40,990 nt of DNA from an uncultured Verrucomicrobiota bacterium (GCA_937867415.1 CALMKO010000085.1:1-40990), one strand, 5' to 3'. Positions 1 through 13,757 are shown, counted from the stretch's first letter. Made by a program: numbers and translations. The notes: generated from the letters alone by a model not told the origin.

Positions 1-318
1 ATTATGCCCCCCCCGGTTTCTGAATCAAGGTAAAGCAGTCTCCGAAGCCTCCGGTAAACCCGCCACATGATGCGCCTCCCATGGTTGCTGTTTGACCCCG
101 CTCAGGCCACGCAATCGGCCGTTACATGACCCACCTTGCGTCTCCCATCCTCTCTTCGACTACGGATTCTAGGTGAAGTAGAATTAGACCGTCTGCCCAA
201 AGTCGTTTCCGGAATACCAAGCCTCAAGGCGGGGCGGTCTCCGATGCGCGCTGTCTGGGGGCGTGCTTACCCGCAGGCAGTCGGGTGGTTCCGCGATTTT
301 CCGTTGCCCGCGATCTAA
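1..318. other. Intergenic stretch beyond rpoC, no supported gene
   Basis: No convincing coding region is visible. The short open frames here have no recognisable motifs and no ribosome binding site. Two possible RNA folds can be drawn. One pairs 186-197 with 228-240 (AGACCG with CGGTCT, then GCC with GGC across an internal loop). The other is a hairpin at 251-280 (CTGTCTG with CAGGCAG). I checked for the conserved cores of SRP RNA, RNase P RNA and tmRNA and did not find them. The stretch lies just past the rpoC terminator, so any RNA made here would need its own promoter or read-through. Confidence 0.5.
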
Positions 319-321
319 ACC

Positions 322-356
322 AAAAAGCCCCGGCTCGCAGGTGCGGGCCGGGGCTT
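322..356 (-). terminator. Rho-independent terminator of the rpoBC transcript
   Basis: On the minus strand a 10-bp perfect stem (AAGCCCCGGC at 356-347 pairing with GCCGGGGCTT at 334-325) is followed directly by a run of U (complement of the A run 322-326). It lies 17 bases past the rpoC stop, where the end of the rpo transcript is expected. Confidence 0.9.
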
Positions 357-372
357 GGTGGATGGTTGGCGC

Positions 373-3300
373 TTAGGCTGTCGCGGCGTCTTCGTCATCC
401 TCGAAGCTCTCCTTCGGGATGATGATGGGCTCGGGTTCCTCGACGGTGAACTCGAACTCCGCCTCACGGTGGTGATGGAATCCGGTGCCGGCGGGGATCA
501 AGTGACCCATGATGACGTTTTCCTTGAAGCCGCTGAGGTAATCGACTCGGCCCAAGGTCGCTGCTTCGGTAAGGACACGGGTGGTGTCTTGGAAGGAAGC
601 AGCGGAGATGAACGAGTCGGTCTCGAGCGAGGCCTTGGTGATGCCAAGCAGGACGGGTTCGCCCTCGGCTGGCTTACCACCGTTTGCGATGATCTCGGCG
701 TTGATGCGCTTGAAGTTCGAGCGATCCACCTGGTCACCCCAGAGGTATTGATCGGCATCGCCCGGGTCGGTGATTTTCACCTTGCGGAGCATTTGACGGA
801 CAATGACCTCGATGTGCTTGTCGTTGATTTCCACGCCTTGGACGCGGTAAACGGACTGCACTTCGTTGACGAGGTGCTCTTGGAGTTCTTGCGCGCCGCA
901 GGCTTCGAGCAAGTCTTCCGGCGACACGGGGCCTTCGGTGATTTGATCGCCACGCTTCACGGCGTCGCCGTCGGTGACGACGACGTGCTTGCCCATGGGG
1001 ACCAGGTGATCGACTTGCTCACCGGTCTCGGCGTGGGTGATGATGACCTTCTTCTTACCACGGACGTTGCCGCCGAAGGAGACGATACCTTCGATCTTGG
1101 CGATGACGCAGGAATCCTTGGGTTTGCGGGCCTCGAAAAGCTCGGCGACCCGTGGAAGACCACCGGTGATGTCCTTGGTGCGGGCAACCTTACGAGGCGT
1201 TTTGGCGATCTGCGTTCCTGCGGTGATAACCTGGCCTTCCTTGACGGAAAGGTGGGCACCCACGGGGATCGAATAGCTCGCTTTGACCTCTTTGGTCTTC
1301 TCGTCGATGATGACGACCTGCGGGTGGAGGTCTTCCTTGTGCTCGGTGACAACCATTCCCTTCTTGCCGGTTTCCTTGTCCGTTTCGTTGGTCACGGTGA
1401 TGCCGGAGATCATGTCGCGGAGTTCGACCTTACCGTTTTTCTCGGTGAGGATCGGCACGTTGTATGGGTCCCAGGTGACAACGGTGTCGCCCTTTTTGAC
1501 ATCCTCGCCATCCTTCACGGAAATGACGGAACCGATGACGATCATGTGGCTTTCCAGTTCCAGGCCGTCTTTGTCACGGATGGAAATGGTGCTGTTCTTG
1601 TTAAGAACGACCCAGTGACCATCAACGTCCTGCACCGTACGCATTTCCTTGTAAACGATACGGCCGTTGTTCTTGGCCTTGATGATCGGCTGTTTGAACG
1701 TGGCGGCGGCAACACCACCGACGTGGAAGGTCCGCATGGTGAGCTGGGTGCCGGGCTCGCCGATCGATTGGGCGGCGATGATTCCGACGGCTTCGCCGAT
1801 TTTCACGGGCAGACCGGTAGCGAGGTTGAGGCCGTAGCAATTCGCACAGCAGCCGCGCTCGGCTTCACAAGTGAGGACGGAGCGGATTTTGAGCTTCTGC
1901 ACACCGATGTTCTCGATGGCGCGGGCTTGGACTTCGTTGATTACATCGTCCACATCAACCAAGATGCCACCGGTGACGGGGTCCTTGATTTGCTCACACG
2001 AGACGCGTCCGTAGATGCGGGTGGATAGCGAGGCGGATTCCTCGTCGCCGTCATAGATGGCCGCGACAGTGATGCCATTGGCAGTTCCGCAATCCTGCTT
2101 GAAGACGATGACGTCCTGGGCGACATCGACCAACTTACGGGTCATGTAGCCGGAGTCAGCGGTTTTCAGCGCGGTGTCGGAGAGTCCTTTACGGGCACCG
2201 TGGGTGGAGATGAAATATTCCAGCACGGAGAGACCTTCGCGGAAGTTCGAAATGATGGGACGTTCGATGATTTCGCCCGAGGGCTTGGCCATCAGTCCGC
2301 GCATTCCGCCGAGCTGTTTGATCTGGGACTTGTTACCCCGGGCGCCGGAATCGACCATCATGAAGAGTGGCGATGCCTTTTTCTTGCCTTCGTTGAACTC
2401 GATCTTGCGATAGAGTGCGTTGGCGATGGTGTCGGTGGCCTGGGTCCAGACGTCCACGACCTTCTGGTAACGCTCGCCGTCGGTGATGACACCGTTGCGG
2501 TATTGCTTGGTGACTTTTTCGACTTCCTCGTAGGCCTTGGCGATGACTTCCGGTTTTTCTTCCGGGATGACCATGTCCACGATACCGATGGAAGTTCCCG
2601 AGCGGGTGGCTTCGCGGAAACCGAGGTTTTTCAGCTCATCGAGGACTTCGACGGTCTTCGGCTTGCCGGAGACTTGGTAGCAGCGCCAGATGATATCACC
2701 GATTTGCTTCTTGCCGACGTTGTTGTTGATGAAGCCGACGCCAGCAGGCCAGATTTCATTGAAACGCACGCGACCGGGAGTGGTCTCGATGATTTTCCCC
2801 TGACGGAGTGCCTGTTGGAGAGGCGTGAGTTCCTTGAGATCCTTTTCCGTAAGATCCTCGCCTGAGTAACCGAAGACGGTTTTCTTGCCGTGGTCGGGGT
2901 TCCGGATGCGGATCCATTGGTGGTAGTCGATCTTGTCGGAGGCGAGGGCGAACTCGACTTCGGAGGCGTTTTCAAAGAGTGGCATGTGCTCCTCTTTTTC
3001 ACGATCCTTCTCGGTGCGGGTGCCGGCCCAGGTGAGGTAATAGGTTCCCAGAATGATGTCCTGGGTTGGAACCGTGACAGGGCGGCCGGATGCGGGCGAG
3101 AAGATGTTGTTCGGCGCAAGCATCAGCTGGCGGCACTCCATCTGGGCCTCGATCGAGAGCGGCACGTGAACGGCCATCTGGTCACCGTCGAAGTCAGCGT
3201 TGTAGGCGGTACAAACGAGCGGATGAACGCGGATGGCCTCACCTTCGATGAGCTTCGGTTCGAAAGCCTGGATCGAAAGGCGGTGAAGCGTCGGGGCGCG

Positions 3301-4584
3301 GTTGAGAAGGATCGGGTGACCCTTGGTGACTTCCGCGAGGATGTCCCAGACTTCGGTGGTCTTGCGGTCGATCATCTTCTTGGCCGAGCGCACGGTGTGG
3401 CAGTAGCCAAGCTCCTTGAGGCGGCGGATGATGAAGGGCTCGAACAAAGTGAGGGCCATCTTCTTCGGAAGACCGCACTGACCGAGCTTGAGGTCCGGAC
3501 CGACGACGATGACGGAACGACCGGAGTAATCCACGCGCTTGCCGAGAAGGTTCTGACGGAAACGACCGCCTTTGCCCTTGAGCATGTCGCTGAGGGACTT
3601 GAGCGGGCGGTTGCCAGCACCGGTGACGGCGCGACCGTGGCGGCCGTTGTCGAACAAGGCGTCCACCGCTTCCTGGAGCATCCGCTTTTCGTTGCGGATG
3701 ATGACTTCCGGCGTTTTGAGGAGCAGGAGGTTCTTGAGGCGGTTATTGCGGTTGATGACGCGGCGATAGAGATCGTTGAGGTCGGAAGTGGCAAATCGTC
3801 CGCCTTCAAGTGGCACCAACGGACGCAGGTCCGGCGGGATCACAGGGAGGACGGTCTGGATCATCCACTCAGGGCGCGACTTCGATTGAAGGAACCCTTG
3901 GGTGATTTTCAGACGCTTGGAGAGCTTCTTCTTGTTCTGCTTTGAGCGAGTGGTGGAGAGTTCCTCCTCGAGAGCGACGATGAGGGCGGGAAGATCGCAC
4001 TGGCGAAGCAGTTCCATGATGGCGGTGGCCCCCATGCTGGCTTGGAAGGATCCGTCGCCATAGGTGTCTTCCGCCTCGCGGAGTTCGTTTTCCGTGAGGA
4101 GTTGGCCGACTTCGAGCGCGGTGTTACCCTGGTCGGTCACGACGTAGTCCTCGTAATAGATGACGCGCTCAAGCTGGCGGGCGCTCATATCCAGCATCAG
4201 CCCGATGCGGGATGGCATACACTTGTAGAACCAGATGTGTGAAACCGGCACTGCAAGTTCGATGTGGCCCATGCGCTCGCGACGGACGCGGCTGAGAGTC
4301 ACTTCGACACCGCAGCGGTCGCAGATCACGCCCTTGTGCTTGATGCGTTTGTATTTTCCGCAGGCGCACTCCCAGTCGCGGGTGGGTCCGAAGATCCGCT
4401 CACAGAAGAGACCGCCTTTTTCAGGTTTGAAGGTCCGGTAGTTGATGGTTTCCGGGTTTTTCACCTCGCCCTTGGACCAGGAGCGGATGATTTCCGGGGA
4501 TGCCACGGTGATGGAGACTTGATCGAAGGACTCTGGGCGCTCGTCCACACCGAATAGTTCGCGAAGGTTGTTATCGACACTCAT
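373..4584 (-). CDS. rpoC: DNA-directed RNA polymerase subunit beta'
   Basis: This is the largest catalytic subunit of RNA polymerase (1403 aa, close to the usual 1400). It forms the active-site cleft with beta. The N-terminal zinc finger is visible (Cys73, Cys75, Cys88, Cys91). The catalytic NADFDGD motif starts at Asn462, with the Mg2+-binding aspartates at 464, 466 and 468. The second zinc site is visible in [11 protein letters not shown], as is the bridge-helix/trigger-loop region ([20 protein letters not shown]). The start at 4584 (MSVDNN) lies 44 bases after the rpoB stop, with no strong Shine-Dalgarno, so it is probably translated from the rpoB message. A terminator follows closely. Identification is certain. 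Long open frames on the opposite strand here are codon-bias shadows. Confidence 0.99.
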   Translation of the reverse strand: MSVDNNLRELFGVDERPESFDQVSITVASPEIIRSWSKGEVKNPETINYRTFKPEKGGLFCERIFGPTRDWECACGKYKRIKHKGVICDRCGVEVTLSRVRRERMGHIELAVPVSHIWFYKCMPSRIGLMLDMSARQLERVIYYEDYVVTDQGNTALEVGQLLTENELREAEDTYGDGSFQASMGATAIMELLRQCDLPALIVALEEELSTTRSKQNKKKLSKRLKITQGFLQSKSRPEWMIQTVLPVIPPDLRPLVPLEGGRFATSDLNDLYRRVINRNNRLKNLLLLKTPEVIIRNEKRMLQEAVDALFDNGRHGRAVTGAGNRPLKSLSDMLKGKGGRFRQNLLGKRVDYSGRSVIVVGPDLKLGQCGLPKKMALTLFEPFIIRRLKELGYCHTVRSAKKMIDRKTTEVWDILAEVTKGHPILLNRAPTLHRLSIQAFEPKLIEGEAIRVHPLVCTAYNADFDGDQMAVHVPLSIEAQMECRQLMLAPNNIFSPASGRPVTVPTQDIILGTYYLTWAGTRTEKDREKEEHMPLFENASEVEFALASDKIDYHQWIRIRNPDHGKKTVFGYSGEDLTEKDLKELTPLQQALRQGKIIETTPGRVRFNEIWPAGVGFINNNVGKKQIGDIIWRCYQVSGKPKTVEVLDELKNLGFREATRSGTSIGIVDMVIPEEKPEVIAKAYEEVEKVTKQYRNGVITDGERYQKVVDVWTQATDTIANALYRKIEFNEGKKKASPLFMMVDSGARGNKSQIKQLGGMRGLMAKPSGEIIERPIISNFREGLSVLEYFISTHGARKGLSDTALKTADSGYMTRKLVDVAQDVIVFKQDCGTANGITVAAIYDGDEESASLSTRIYGRVSCEQIKDPVTGGILVDVDDVINEVQARAIENIGVQKLKIRSVLTCEAERGCCANCYGLNLATGLPVKIGEAVGIIAAQSIGEPGTQLTMRTFHVGGVAAATFKQPIIKAKNNGRIVYKEMRTVQDVDGHWVVLNKNSTISIRDKDGLELESHMIVIGSVISVKDGEDVKKGDTVVTWDPYNVPILTEKNGKVELRDMISGITVTNETDKETGKKGMVVTEHKEDLHPQVVIIDEKTKEVKASYSIPVGAHLSVKEGQVITAGTQIAKTPRKVARTKDITGGLPRVAELFEARKPKDSCVIAKIEGIVSFGGNVRGKKKVIITHAETGEQVDHLVPMGKHVVVTDGDAVKRGDQITEGPVSPEDLLEACGAQELQEHLVNEVQSVYRVQGVEINDKHIEVIVRQMLRKVKITDPGDADQYLWGDQVDRSNFKRINAEIIANGGKPAEGEPVLLGITKASLETDSFISAASFQDTTRVLTEAATLGRVDYLSGFKENVIMGHLIPAGTGFHHHREAEFEFTVEEPEPIIIPKESFEDDEDAATA

Positions 4585-4628
4585 GTTGTTAGTAACGTTT
4601 TAGGTCAGGTTAGGGTTCGCGGTTGGAA

Positions 4629-8576
<3,948 letters not shown>

Positions 8577-8719
8577 GGCGTTTAGTAGTATTCTTCTTAC
8601 AAATTGAGCCCGAGCCGCAGGGCGACTCAGGCGAGGTTGATCAAGCGTTGGAAAGTTTTGTCGGAATCGGCGGGAAAATCTGGTGAATAAAAATTAGAGT
8701 CTCCCGTCGGTTTCGACAG

Positions 8720-8751
8720 AAAATCCCGGGGCAGCCTGAACTGCCCCGGGA
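8720..8751 (-). terminator. Attenuator-like hairpin between rplL and rpoB
   Basis: On the minus strand, 16 bases past the rplL stop, an 11-bp stem (TCCCGGGGCAG pairing with CTGCCCCGGGA) with a 6-base loop is followed by a short U-rich tail (ATTTTCTG). In E. coli the same junction carries a partial terminator (and an RNase III site) that lets only part of the ribosomal transcripts continue into rpoBC. By position this hairpin probably does the same. Its U tract is short, which fits partial rather than full termination. Confidence 0.75.
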
Positions 8752-8766
8752 GTAGTCTGAGAGGTC

Positions 8767-9141
8767 TTACTTGAGTTCGATCTTGGCGCCGGACTCTTCG
8801 AGCTTTTTCTTTGCAGTCTCGGCAGCGTCTTTGGCGACACCTTCGAGGATTTTCGCGGGAGCGCTCTCGACGAGCTTCTTCGCATCTGCAAGGCCAAGGC
8901 CGGGAGCAACTTCACGGACAGCCTTGATGACGGCAATCTTGTTCGCGCCGCAATCCGTGAGGACCACGTCGAATTCCGTCTTTTCTTCAACTGCTTCGGC
9001 AGGTCCGGCGGCAGGGCCAGCAACGCCAACCGGTGCGGCGGCGGAAACGCCCCAATGTTCTTCGAGTTGTTTAACGAGAGCGACAGCTTCCAAGACGGTG
9101 AGCTTGCCGAGTTCTTCTACGAGTGTGTCAATATTAGCCAT
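8767..9141 (-). CDS. rplL: 50S ribosomal protein L7/L12
   Basis: This is the flexible stalk protein of the large subunit, which recruits GTPase factors such as the EF-Tu encoded in the same cluster. Its 124 aa is the normal length. The N-terminal dimerisation domain ([20 protein letters not shown]) is followed by an Ala/Gly/Pro hinge (about residues 38-52). The C-terminal domain has the typical [20 protein letters not shown] and [15 protein letters not shown] segments. Start ATG at 9141, with a strong Shine-Dalgarno AAGGAG at 9156-9151. That is the clearest ribosome binding site in the operon and fits the need for several copies of this protein per ribosome. Confidence 0.98.
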   Translation of the reverse strand: MANIDTLVEELGKLTVLEAVALVKQLEEHWGVSAAAPVGVAGPAAGPAEAVEEKTEFDVVLTDCGANKIAVIKAVREVAPGLGLADAKKLVESAPAKILEGVAKDAAETAKKKLEESGAKIELK

Positions 9142-9150
9142 TTTTGTATT

Positions 9151-9156
9151 CTCCTT
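9151..9156 (-). promoter_or_regulatory. Shine-Dalgarno site of rplL
   Basis: AAGGAG on the minus strand, 9 bases before the rplL ATG. Most neighbouring genes in the cluster show no site this strong, so it probably raises L7/L12 output relative to L10. Confidence 0.8.
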
Positions 9157-9279
9157 GTTCGGTATCGTCGCCTCCGGAGCCTCCGGAGATTTCAGAACAA
9201 CAGCCGTTGCCCCGACGAGGAACCATTATGGGTTCAGGTGGAAACGGGAGCCGCTGCCACCATCACATCAAATTGTTGT

Positions 9280-9876
9280 TTATTCCGCAGCGGGGGTGGT
9301 TGCAGCTTCGGCCTCTGCGGCAGGAGCCTCGGCAACCACAGCGGCAGCTTCGGGTTCTGAGGCTGGGGCCACTTCTTCCTTGGGTGACGAAGAATCGTCG
9401 CCGTCTGGATTGAACTTGTTCTGAACGACACGAGCGATGCGGGTGGCAGGCTCGAGGATGGTCGCCAGAAGTTGGGAAAGCACGGCTTCGCGGGACGGGA
9501 TGTCGGCGATGGACTTGAGTGCGCTGGCATCAAGGACGGCGTTACCGAGAATTCCAACCTTCATTTCAGGCTTTTTGAATTCCTTTTCGAAATTCTTGAT
9601 AACCTTGGCGGCGGAGAAGACTTCGGCGTCACCCATGACGTAGGCCATTTGACCGGTGAGGTCGGCGCCGATGTCCGGCATTCCGGCTTCGGCAAGAGCT
9701 TTGCGCATGTAGCTGTTCTTGGCGACCGTGCACTTGGCACCACCGGTGTCGAGGCGATTCCGGAGCTCCGTGAATTGCTGAACGGTGAGGCCGGTGTAAT
9801 CGATGACGATCAGGTAAGGGGATGCGTTGACGCGATCCAACAGGCCGTTGATGATGATTTTCTTATCTGGATTCAT
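9280..9876 (-). CDS. rplJ: 50S ribosomal protein L10
   Basis: L10 anchors the L7/L12 dimers to 23S rRNA. The N-terminal RNA-binding domain is typical (YLIVIDYTGLTVQQFTELRN at about 21-40, then KNSYMRKAL). The C-terminal helix region that binds L7/L12 is present (about residues 130-158). At 198 aa it is longer than the usual 165-175. The extra part is an Ala/Glu/Pro-rich acidic tail from about residue 160, which probably is disordered. Start ATG at 9876 is only 20 bases after the rplA stop, so there is no room for the long L10-binding leader found before rplJ in E. coli. Autoregulation, if present, must use another site. Confidence 0.97.
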   Translation of the reverse strand: MNPDKKIIINGLLDRVNASPYLIVIDYTGLTVQQFTELRNRLDTGGAKCTVAKNSYMRKALAEAGMPDIGADLTGQMAYVMGDAEVFSAAKVIKNFEKEFKKPEMKVGILGNAVLDASALKSIADIPSREAVLSQLLATILEPATRIARVVQNKFNPDGDDSSSPKEEVAPASEPEAAAVVAEAPAAEAEAATTPAAE

Positions 9877-9896
9877 TTGCTTTGGCGGACTGTGGA

Positions 9897-10604
9897 TTAG
9901 GCGGAGGCTTTGCTGTAAGTTGCGGCTTCCAGTGGGATGCCGGGGAGCATCGAAGCAGCGAGTGTCACCGCTTGGATGTAGTTCCCCTTGGCGGAGGCGG
10001 GCTTGGCGCGAACGACGCTGTCCACGAAGGCGCGTGCATTTTCTTCCAGCTGAGCAGGCTCGAAGGAAGTCTTACCGATCGAGCCGGAAACATTGCCGTT
10101 TTTATCAAGCTTGAAGTCGACCCGTCCGGCCTTCACCTCGCGAACAGCCTTGGCCGTGTCGTCGGTGACGGTGCCCGTCTTTGGGTTCGGCATCAGGCCG
10201 CGTGGTCCGAGGACCCGGGCGATTTTCCGGACTTCAGTCATGGCGTCAGGAGTGGCGATGGCGGAATCGAAATCCGTGAAGCCCTCTTGGACGCGCTTGA
10301 TGAGATCTTCGTATCCGACGTGCTCGGCACCGGCCGCGATGGCGGCCTCAGCGGCAGCTCCTTGGGCGAAGACGACAACGCGGACGTTTCTGCCCGTGCC
10401 GTGCGGCAGAGATACAGATCCACGAACCATTTGATCGCTCTTCCGTGGGTCCACACCGAGGTGGAACGAAAGGGTGACGGTGGGAGTAAACTTCGGCGCT
10501 GGGAATTCCTTCACAGTGCTGATAGCATCGGTAAGCGAGTAGCTTTTGCCCGTTTGGACGAGAGCGACTGCCTGTTTGTAGCGTTTGCTGCGGTGTTTAG
10601 CCAT
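9897..10604 (-). CDS. rplA: 50S ribosomal protein L1
   Basis: L1 forms the mobile L1 stalk near the ribosomal exit site and often represses its own operon. The protein is 235 aa with the start at ATG 10604 (MAKHRSKRYKQA), which is the family's normal beginning. The open frame continues 41 codons further upstream, but those codons carry no L1 similarity and I leave them out. The family signature is visible (EHVGYEDLIKRVQEGFTDFD, GLMPNPKTGTV and VDFKLDKNGNVSGSIGKTSF). It lies 132 bases after rplK. Confidence 0.97.
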   Translation of the reverse strand: MAKHRSKRYKQAVALVQTGKSYSLTDAISTVKEFPAPKFTPTVTLSFHLGVDPRKSDQMVRGSVSLPHGTGRNVRVVVFAQGAAAEAAIAAGAEHVGYEDLIKRVQEGFTDFDSAIATPDAMTEVRKIARVLGPRGLMPNPKTGTVTDDTAKAVREVKAGRVDFKLDKNGNVSGSIGKTSFEPAQLEENARAFVDSVVRAKPASAKGNYIQAVTLAASMLPGIPLEAATYSKASA

Positions 10605-10736
10605 TTTTGTATTTGTGAGCAGTTCGGTCGGAAATTGCGGATTGCGATTCCCTCCTGCAGGGTGCTTTCGGAAGCGATTCCTCAAGCTGAGAGTATGATC
10701 AGAAGTTGCCAAAGTGGGCGGCAACACTCCCTGGGA

Positions 10737-11165
10737 TTAATATCCCTCGATTTCAAGGCCCATTTGGCGGGCTGTGCCAGCAAGAATGCGGCAAGCAGCC
10801 TCGGGATCCTTAGTGTTCAAGTCGGGCATCTTGATCTTCACGACTTCCATGAGTTGGGCCTTGGTGATCTTACCGACCTTGATCTTGTTTGCCTCCTTGG
10901 AGCCGGATGCGAGACCAGCGACCTTCTTGAGAAGGTTTCCGGCAGGCGGCTTTTTGGTGATGAAGGAGAATGACTTGTCCTTGTATACTGAAATCACCAC
11001 AGGAAGCACATCACCCGCTTGGGCTTGTGTGTTTGCGTTGAATTCCTTACAGAACGCCATGATGTTAACACCAGCCTGACCGAGGGCTGGGCCCACTGGA
11101 GGTGATGGATTGGCGGCTCCTGCTTTAATCTGGAGCTTGATGAGTTTGACGACTTCCTTGGCCAT
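10737..11165 (-). CDS. rplK: 50S ribosomal protein L11
   Basis: L11 sits at the GTPase-associated centre and binds the 58-nt domain of 23S rRNA. In stringent control it couples to RelA. At 142 aa it has the usual length. The N-terminal domain carries the proline-rich segment ([20 protein letters not shown]). The C-terminal rRNA-binding domain ends with [18 protein letters not shown]. Start ATG at 11165, 66 bases after the nusG stop. Identification is certain. Confidence 0.98.
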   Translation of the reverse strand: MAKEVVKLIKLQIKAGAANPSPPVGPALGQAGVNIMAFCKEFNANTQAQAGDVLPVVISVYKDKSFSFITKKPPAGNLLKKVAGLASGSKEANKIKVGKITKAQLMEVVKIKMPDLNTKDPEAACRILAGTARQMGLEIEGY

Positions 11166-11231
11166 AAATTGATTCGGTTATTCTTGCGGGAGAGGGGTGG
11201 TTGTATATTTGCGAGTGAAGGTCCAGAAAAA

Positions 11232-11801
11232 TTATTCTCTTTCGACCTGCCAGTATTCAAGTTCGACCGGAGTACTACGGCCAAAGATGGTGACCGAGAC
11301 ACGAAGTTTGCCGCGTTCCGGATCGATTTCCTCGACAATGCCATTCTGGCTTTGGAACGGGCCATCAGCAACTTTGACGGTATCACCGACTTCAAAACTG
11401 ATTGAAGGACGCACACTCTGCTCGCGCTCCTTGATCTGGGAAAGCATGGCCTCCACCTCCCGTGGTCGCATCGGAATCGGGCGGTCCTTGGTGCCAGCGA
11501 ACCCGATTACGCCTTCCATTTCCTTGATGAAGAACCAGGTCTTCTCGACCAGCTGGTTATCCTCGGTGGCAAGGTTCATATTGACGATGATGTAGCCCGG
11601 GAAAAACTTTTTCTTGGTCTCGGTTTTTTTGCCCCGGCGAATTTCTGAAACCATTTCAATGGGCACGAGCACCTCGCGGATATATTCGGTCATACCCTCC
11701 GCTTCGGCGGTGCGAGCGATGCGGTCACGAACCTTACCTTCCTGCCCGGAAAGGACTTGGACTACGTACCACTGATCGCGGAATGATTTTTCTTCTGACA
11801 T
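11232..11801 (-). CDS. nusG: Transcription termination/antitermination protein NusG
   Basis: NusG binds the RNA polymerase clamp and links elongation to Rho or to the leading ribosome. The 189-aa protein has the N-terminal NGN domain (QWYVVQVLSGQEGKVRDRI, then KKFFPGYIIVNMNL and VIGFAGTKDRPIPM). A C-terminal KOW domain follows (FEVGDTVKVADGPFQSQNGI). I place the start at ATG 11801 (MSEEKS). A TTG further upstream at 11840 would add 13 residues not typical of the family. secE ends 47 bases upstream of this start, the usual secE-nusG pairing. Confidence 0.97.
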   Translation of the reverse strand: MSEEKSFRDQWYVVQVLSGQEGKVRDRIARTAEAEGMTEYIREVLVPIEMVSEIRRGKKTETKKKFFPGYIIVNMNLATEDNQLVEKTWFFIKEMEGVIGFAGTKDRPIPMRPREVEAMLSQIKEREQSVRPSISFEVGDTVKVADGPFQSQNGIVEEIDPERGKLRVSVTIFGRSTPVELEYWQVERE

Positions 11802-11848
11802 GACGGGTCGGTCGGAGATTGAGTTAAAAAGGGAAAACAACGAAGGGC

Positions 11849-12100
11849 TTAACCGCCGAACTTGGTAAACAGGAAATCCGCAAAATCGTGCGTTGAGCTC
11901 ACGATCAAAACGTCAAAGAAATCCCAGAACTGAACGAATCCTGCGAGCAGGATCATCGCGATGAGGACGACGATGGTTGAATCCACGAGTTCTTTGTATT
12001 TCTTGAGTCCCTTGATCTTCGGATCGGATTCCCAGGGCCAACTGGCTTTGTGCAGCTCACCCTTTACCTCACCGAGGAAACTGAAGATTTTCGAAAACAT
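11849..12100 (-). CDS. secE: Preprotein translocase subunit SecE
   Basis: SecE clamps SecY in the inner-membrane Sec translocon. The protein is of the short, single-membrane-span type (83 aa). An amphipathic region (LGEVKGELHKASWPW) is followed by one hydrophobic helix at about residues 41-61 (STIVVLIAMILLAGFVQFW). The KASWP motif is characteristic of SecE. It sits between tRNA-Trp and nusG, the standard arrangement in bacteria. Confidence 0.95.
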   Translation of the reverse strand: MFSKIFSFLGEVKGELHKASWPWESDPKIKGLKKYKELVDSTIVVLIAMILLAGFVQFWDFFDVLIVSSTHDFADFLFTKFGG

Positions 12101-12134
12101 GGTATCTTTGGAAACGGAAACTAAAGATGAAAAA

Positions 12135-12210
12135 TGGCACGCCAGGGGGGACTCGAACCCACAACTTTCGGTTTTGGAGACCGACGCTCTACCAATTGAA
12201 CTACTGACGT
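12135..12210 (-). tRNA. trnW: tRNA-Trp (anticodon CCA)
   Basis: A full cloverleaf can be drawn on the minus strand. The acceptor stem ACGTCAG pairs with CTGGCGT (7 bp, one G-T). The discriminator is G and the CCA end is encoded at 12137-12135. The anticodon stem TCGGT/ACCGA encloses the loop CTCCAAA, giving anticodon CCA. The T loop is TTCGAGT, with one mismatch in its stem. The location between tuf and secE is conserved in many bacteria. Confidence 0.95.
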
Positions 12211-12225
12211 GTTAAGGCGACTTGA

Positions 12226-12251
12226 GGGCACCCCGTAAAACCGAGGTGCCC
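12226..12251. other. Hairpin between tuf and tRNA-Trp
   Basis: GGGCACC (12226-12232) and GGTGCCC (12245-12251) form a 7-bp perfect stem with a 12-base loop, about 60 bases past the tuf stop. No U run follows on the minus strand. A role as a processing signal that separates the tuf message from the tRNA is more likely than termination, but this is inference. Confidence 0.5.
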
Positions 12252-12311
12252 CGATGTCCAGCATAAAGTAATCTCGAATCCGAGAAAACTCAAGGCCTTC
12301 TTGAAGCTAGG

Positions 12312-13496
12312 TTACTTGATGATCTCACCGACCCGGCCGGCACCCACGGTCCGTCCGCCTTCGCGGATGGCGAAACGCATGGTTTGTTCCATGGCGATCG
12401 GTGTGATGAGCTCGACTTCGAGATTGATGTTATCGCCAGGCATCACCATTTCGACACCTTCTGGAAGCTTGATGCTTCCCGTCACGTCCGTGGTGCGGAA
12501 ATAGAATTGTGGGCGATAGTTCGAGAAGAATGGGGTGTGGCGGCCACCTTCTTCCTTGGAGAGAACATAGATCTCGGACTTGAAGACGGTATGTCCCTTG
12601 ACAGTGCCCACCTTTGCGATGACCTGACCGCGCTCGACTTGGTCCTTCTTGAGACCGCGGACGAGGAGACCCACGTTGTCACCCGCACGACCTTCGTCGA
12701 GGAGTTTACGGAACATTTCGATGTCGGTAACGGTGGTTTTCTGCGTGTCGCGGATACCAACGATTTCAACTTCTTCCATCTTCTTGACGATTCCGCGCTC
12801 CACCCGACCGGTGCAGACCGTTCCGCGACCTTCGATCGAGAACACGTCTTCGATTGGCATCAGGAAGGTCTTGTCAATCGGACGCTCTGGCTCAGGGATG
12901 TACGAGTCAACAGCATCCATGAGCTTGATGACGTTTTCCATCTGTGCTGGATCGCCATCGAGGGCGGCCTTGGCGGAACCCATGACGATCGGGATGTCAT
13001 CACCCGGGAACTCATACATGGAGAGAAGATCGCGAATTTCCATCTCAACGAGTTCAAGAAGTTCGGCGTCGTCCACAAGGTCAACCTTGTTCATGAAAAC
13101 AACGAGAGCAGGAACTCCAACCTGGCGTGCAAGGAGGATGTGCTCACGGGTCTGTGGCATCGGACCATCGGCGGCAGAGACCACAAGAATACCACCGTCC
13201 ATTTGGGCGGCGCCGGTGATCATGTTCTTCACGTAATCGGCGTGTCCGGGGCAGTCAACGTGGGCGTAGTGGCGCTTGGCTGTTTCATACTCAACGTGTG
13301 CCGTGTTGATCGTGATACCGCGCTCACGCTCCTCTGGGGCTGCGTCGATATCGGCGTAGCTTTTCTTTTGGCAAAGACCTTTTTCAGCAAGCGTGTTGGT
13401 GATCGCTGCGGTGAGAGTAGTCTTGCCGTGGTCAACGTGACCGATTGTTCCGATGTTTACGTGCGGCTTGTTGCGCTGGAATGATTCTTTAGCCAT
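12312..13496 (-). CDS. tuf: Translation elongation factor Tu
   Basis: EF-Tu is the GTPase that delivers aminoacyl-tRNA to the ribosome. The 394-aa protein has the GTPase motifs G1 GHVDHGKT (residues 19-26), the switch region [14 protein letters not shown]3 DCPGHADY and G4 NKVD. Domains II and III follow ([20 protein letters not shown]-type segment [20 protein letters not shown]). I place the start at ATG 13496 (MAKESF), the canonical beginning. The frame stays open upstream through the tRNA-Thr gene, but that part is not coding. It lies between two tRNA genes and is probably cotranscribed with them from the promoter at 13757-13730. Confidence 0.99.
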   Translation of the reverse strand: MAKESFQRNKPHVNIGTIGHVDHGKTTLTAAITNTLAEKGLCQKKSYADIDAAPEERERGITINTAHVEYETAKRHYAHVDCPGHADYVKNMITGAAQMDGGILVVSAADGPMPQTREHILLARQVGVPALVVFMNKVDLVDDAELLELVEMEIRDLLSMYEFPGDDIPIVMGSAKAALDGDPAQMENVIKLMDAVDSYIPEPERPIDKTFLMPIEDVFSIEGRGTVCTGRVERGIVKKMEEVEIVGIRDTQKTTVTDIEMFRKLLDEGRAGDNVGLLVRGLKKDQVERGQVIAKVGTVKGHTVFKSEIYVLSKEEGGRHTPFFSNYRPQFYFRTTDVTGSIKLPEGVEMVMPGDNINLEVELITPIAMEQTMRFAIREGGRTVGAGRVGEIIK

Positions 13497-13544
13497 GGTG
13501 GTTGTTGTTCTGCTTGAGACGATTGAGATTTTTCGAAATAGACC

Positions 13545-13619
<75 letters not shown>

Positions 13620-13729
13620 CATGCTCTATGTGTTGCACTTCCTTCGACCCGACAAAAACACCGCGTCCGATCTCATTGAAACGAGACTAGGCGCGGCGCC
13701 CCTGACTTGATGTGGGGAAGAGCGGCGGG

Positions 13730-13757
13730 ACCGTAACAAAGTTCGCCAGTGTGTCAA
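13730..13757 (-). promoter_or_regulatory. Sigma-70-type promoter of the tRNA-Thr-tuf-rpl-rpo cluster
   Basis: On the minus strand a perfect -35 box TTGACA (13757-13752) is followed after 16 bases by the weaker -10 box TACGGT (13735-13730). An A/T-rich tract lies directly upstream (about 13758-13800), resembling an UP element. A G/C-rich stretch (CCCGCCGC) follows the -10 box, resembling a stringent discriminator. It lies about 110 bases before tRNA-Thr, so the transcript would have a short leader. Confidence 0.65.

Noticed and set aside
2-82. 26-codon Gly-rich frame on the minus strand at the left end
   Set aside because: It is short and low in complexity, with no ribosome binding site and no way to show that it is translated.
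61-130. Resemblance of the minus strand to the SRP RNA core (CAGCAA after a G-rich loop)
   Set aside because: The invariant GGTCAGG and GGAAGCAGC blocks are not present, so the similarity is too weak.
355-2028. 557-codon open frame on the plus strand opposite rpoC (and similar 350-codon frames opposite rpoC and rpoB at 2890-3945, 4623-5684 and 7113-8162)
   Set aside because: They are exact antisense shadows of rpoC and rpoB, Asp/Gly/Val-rich because of the codon bias of the real genes, with no motifs of their own.
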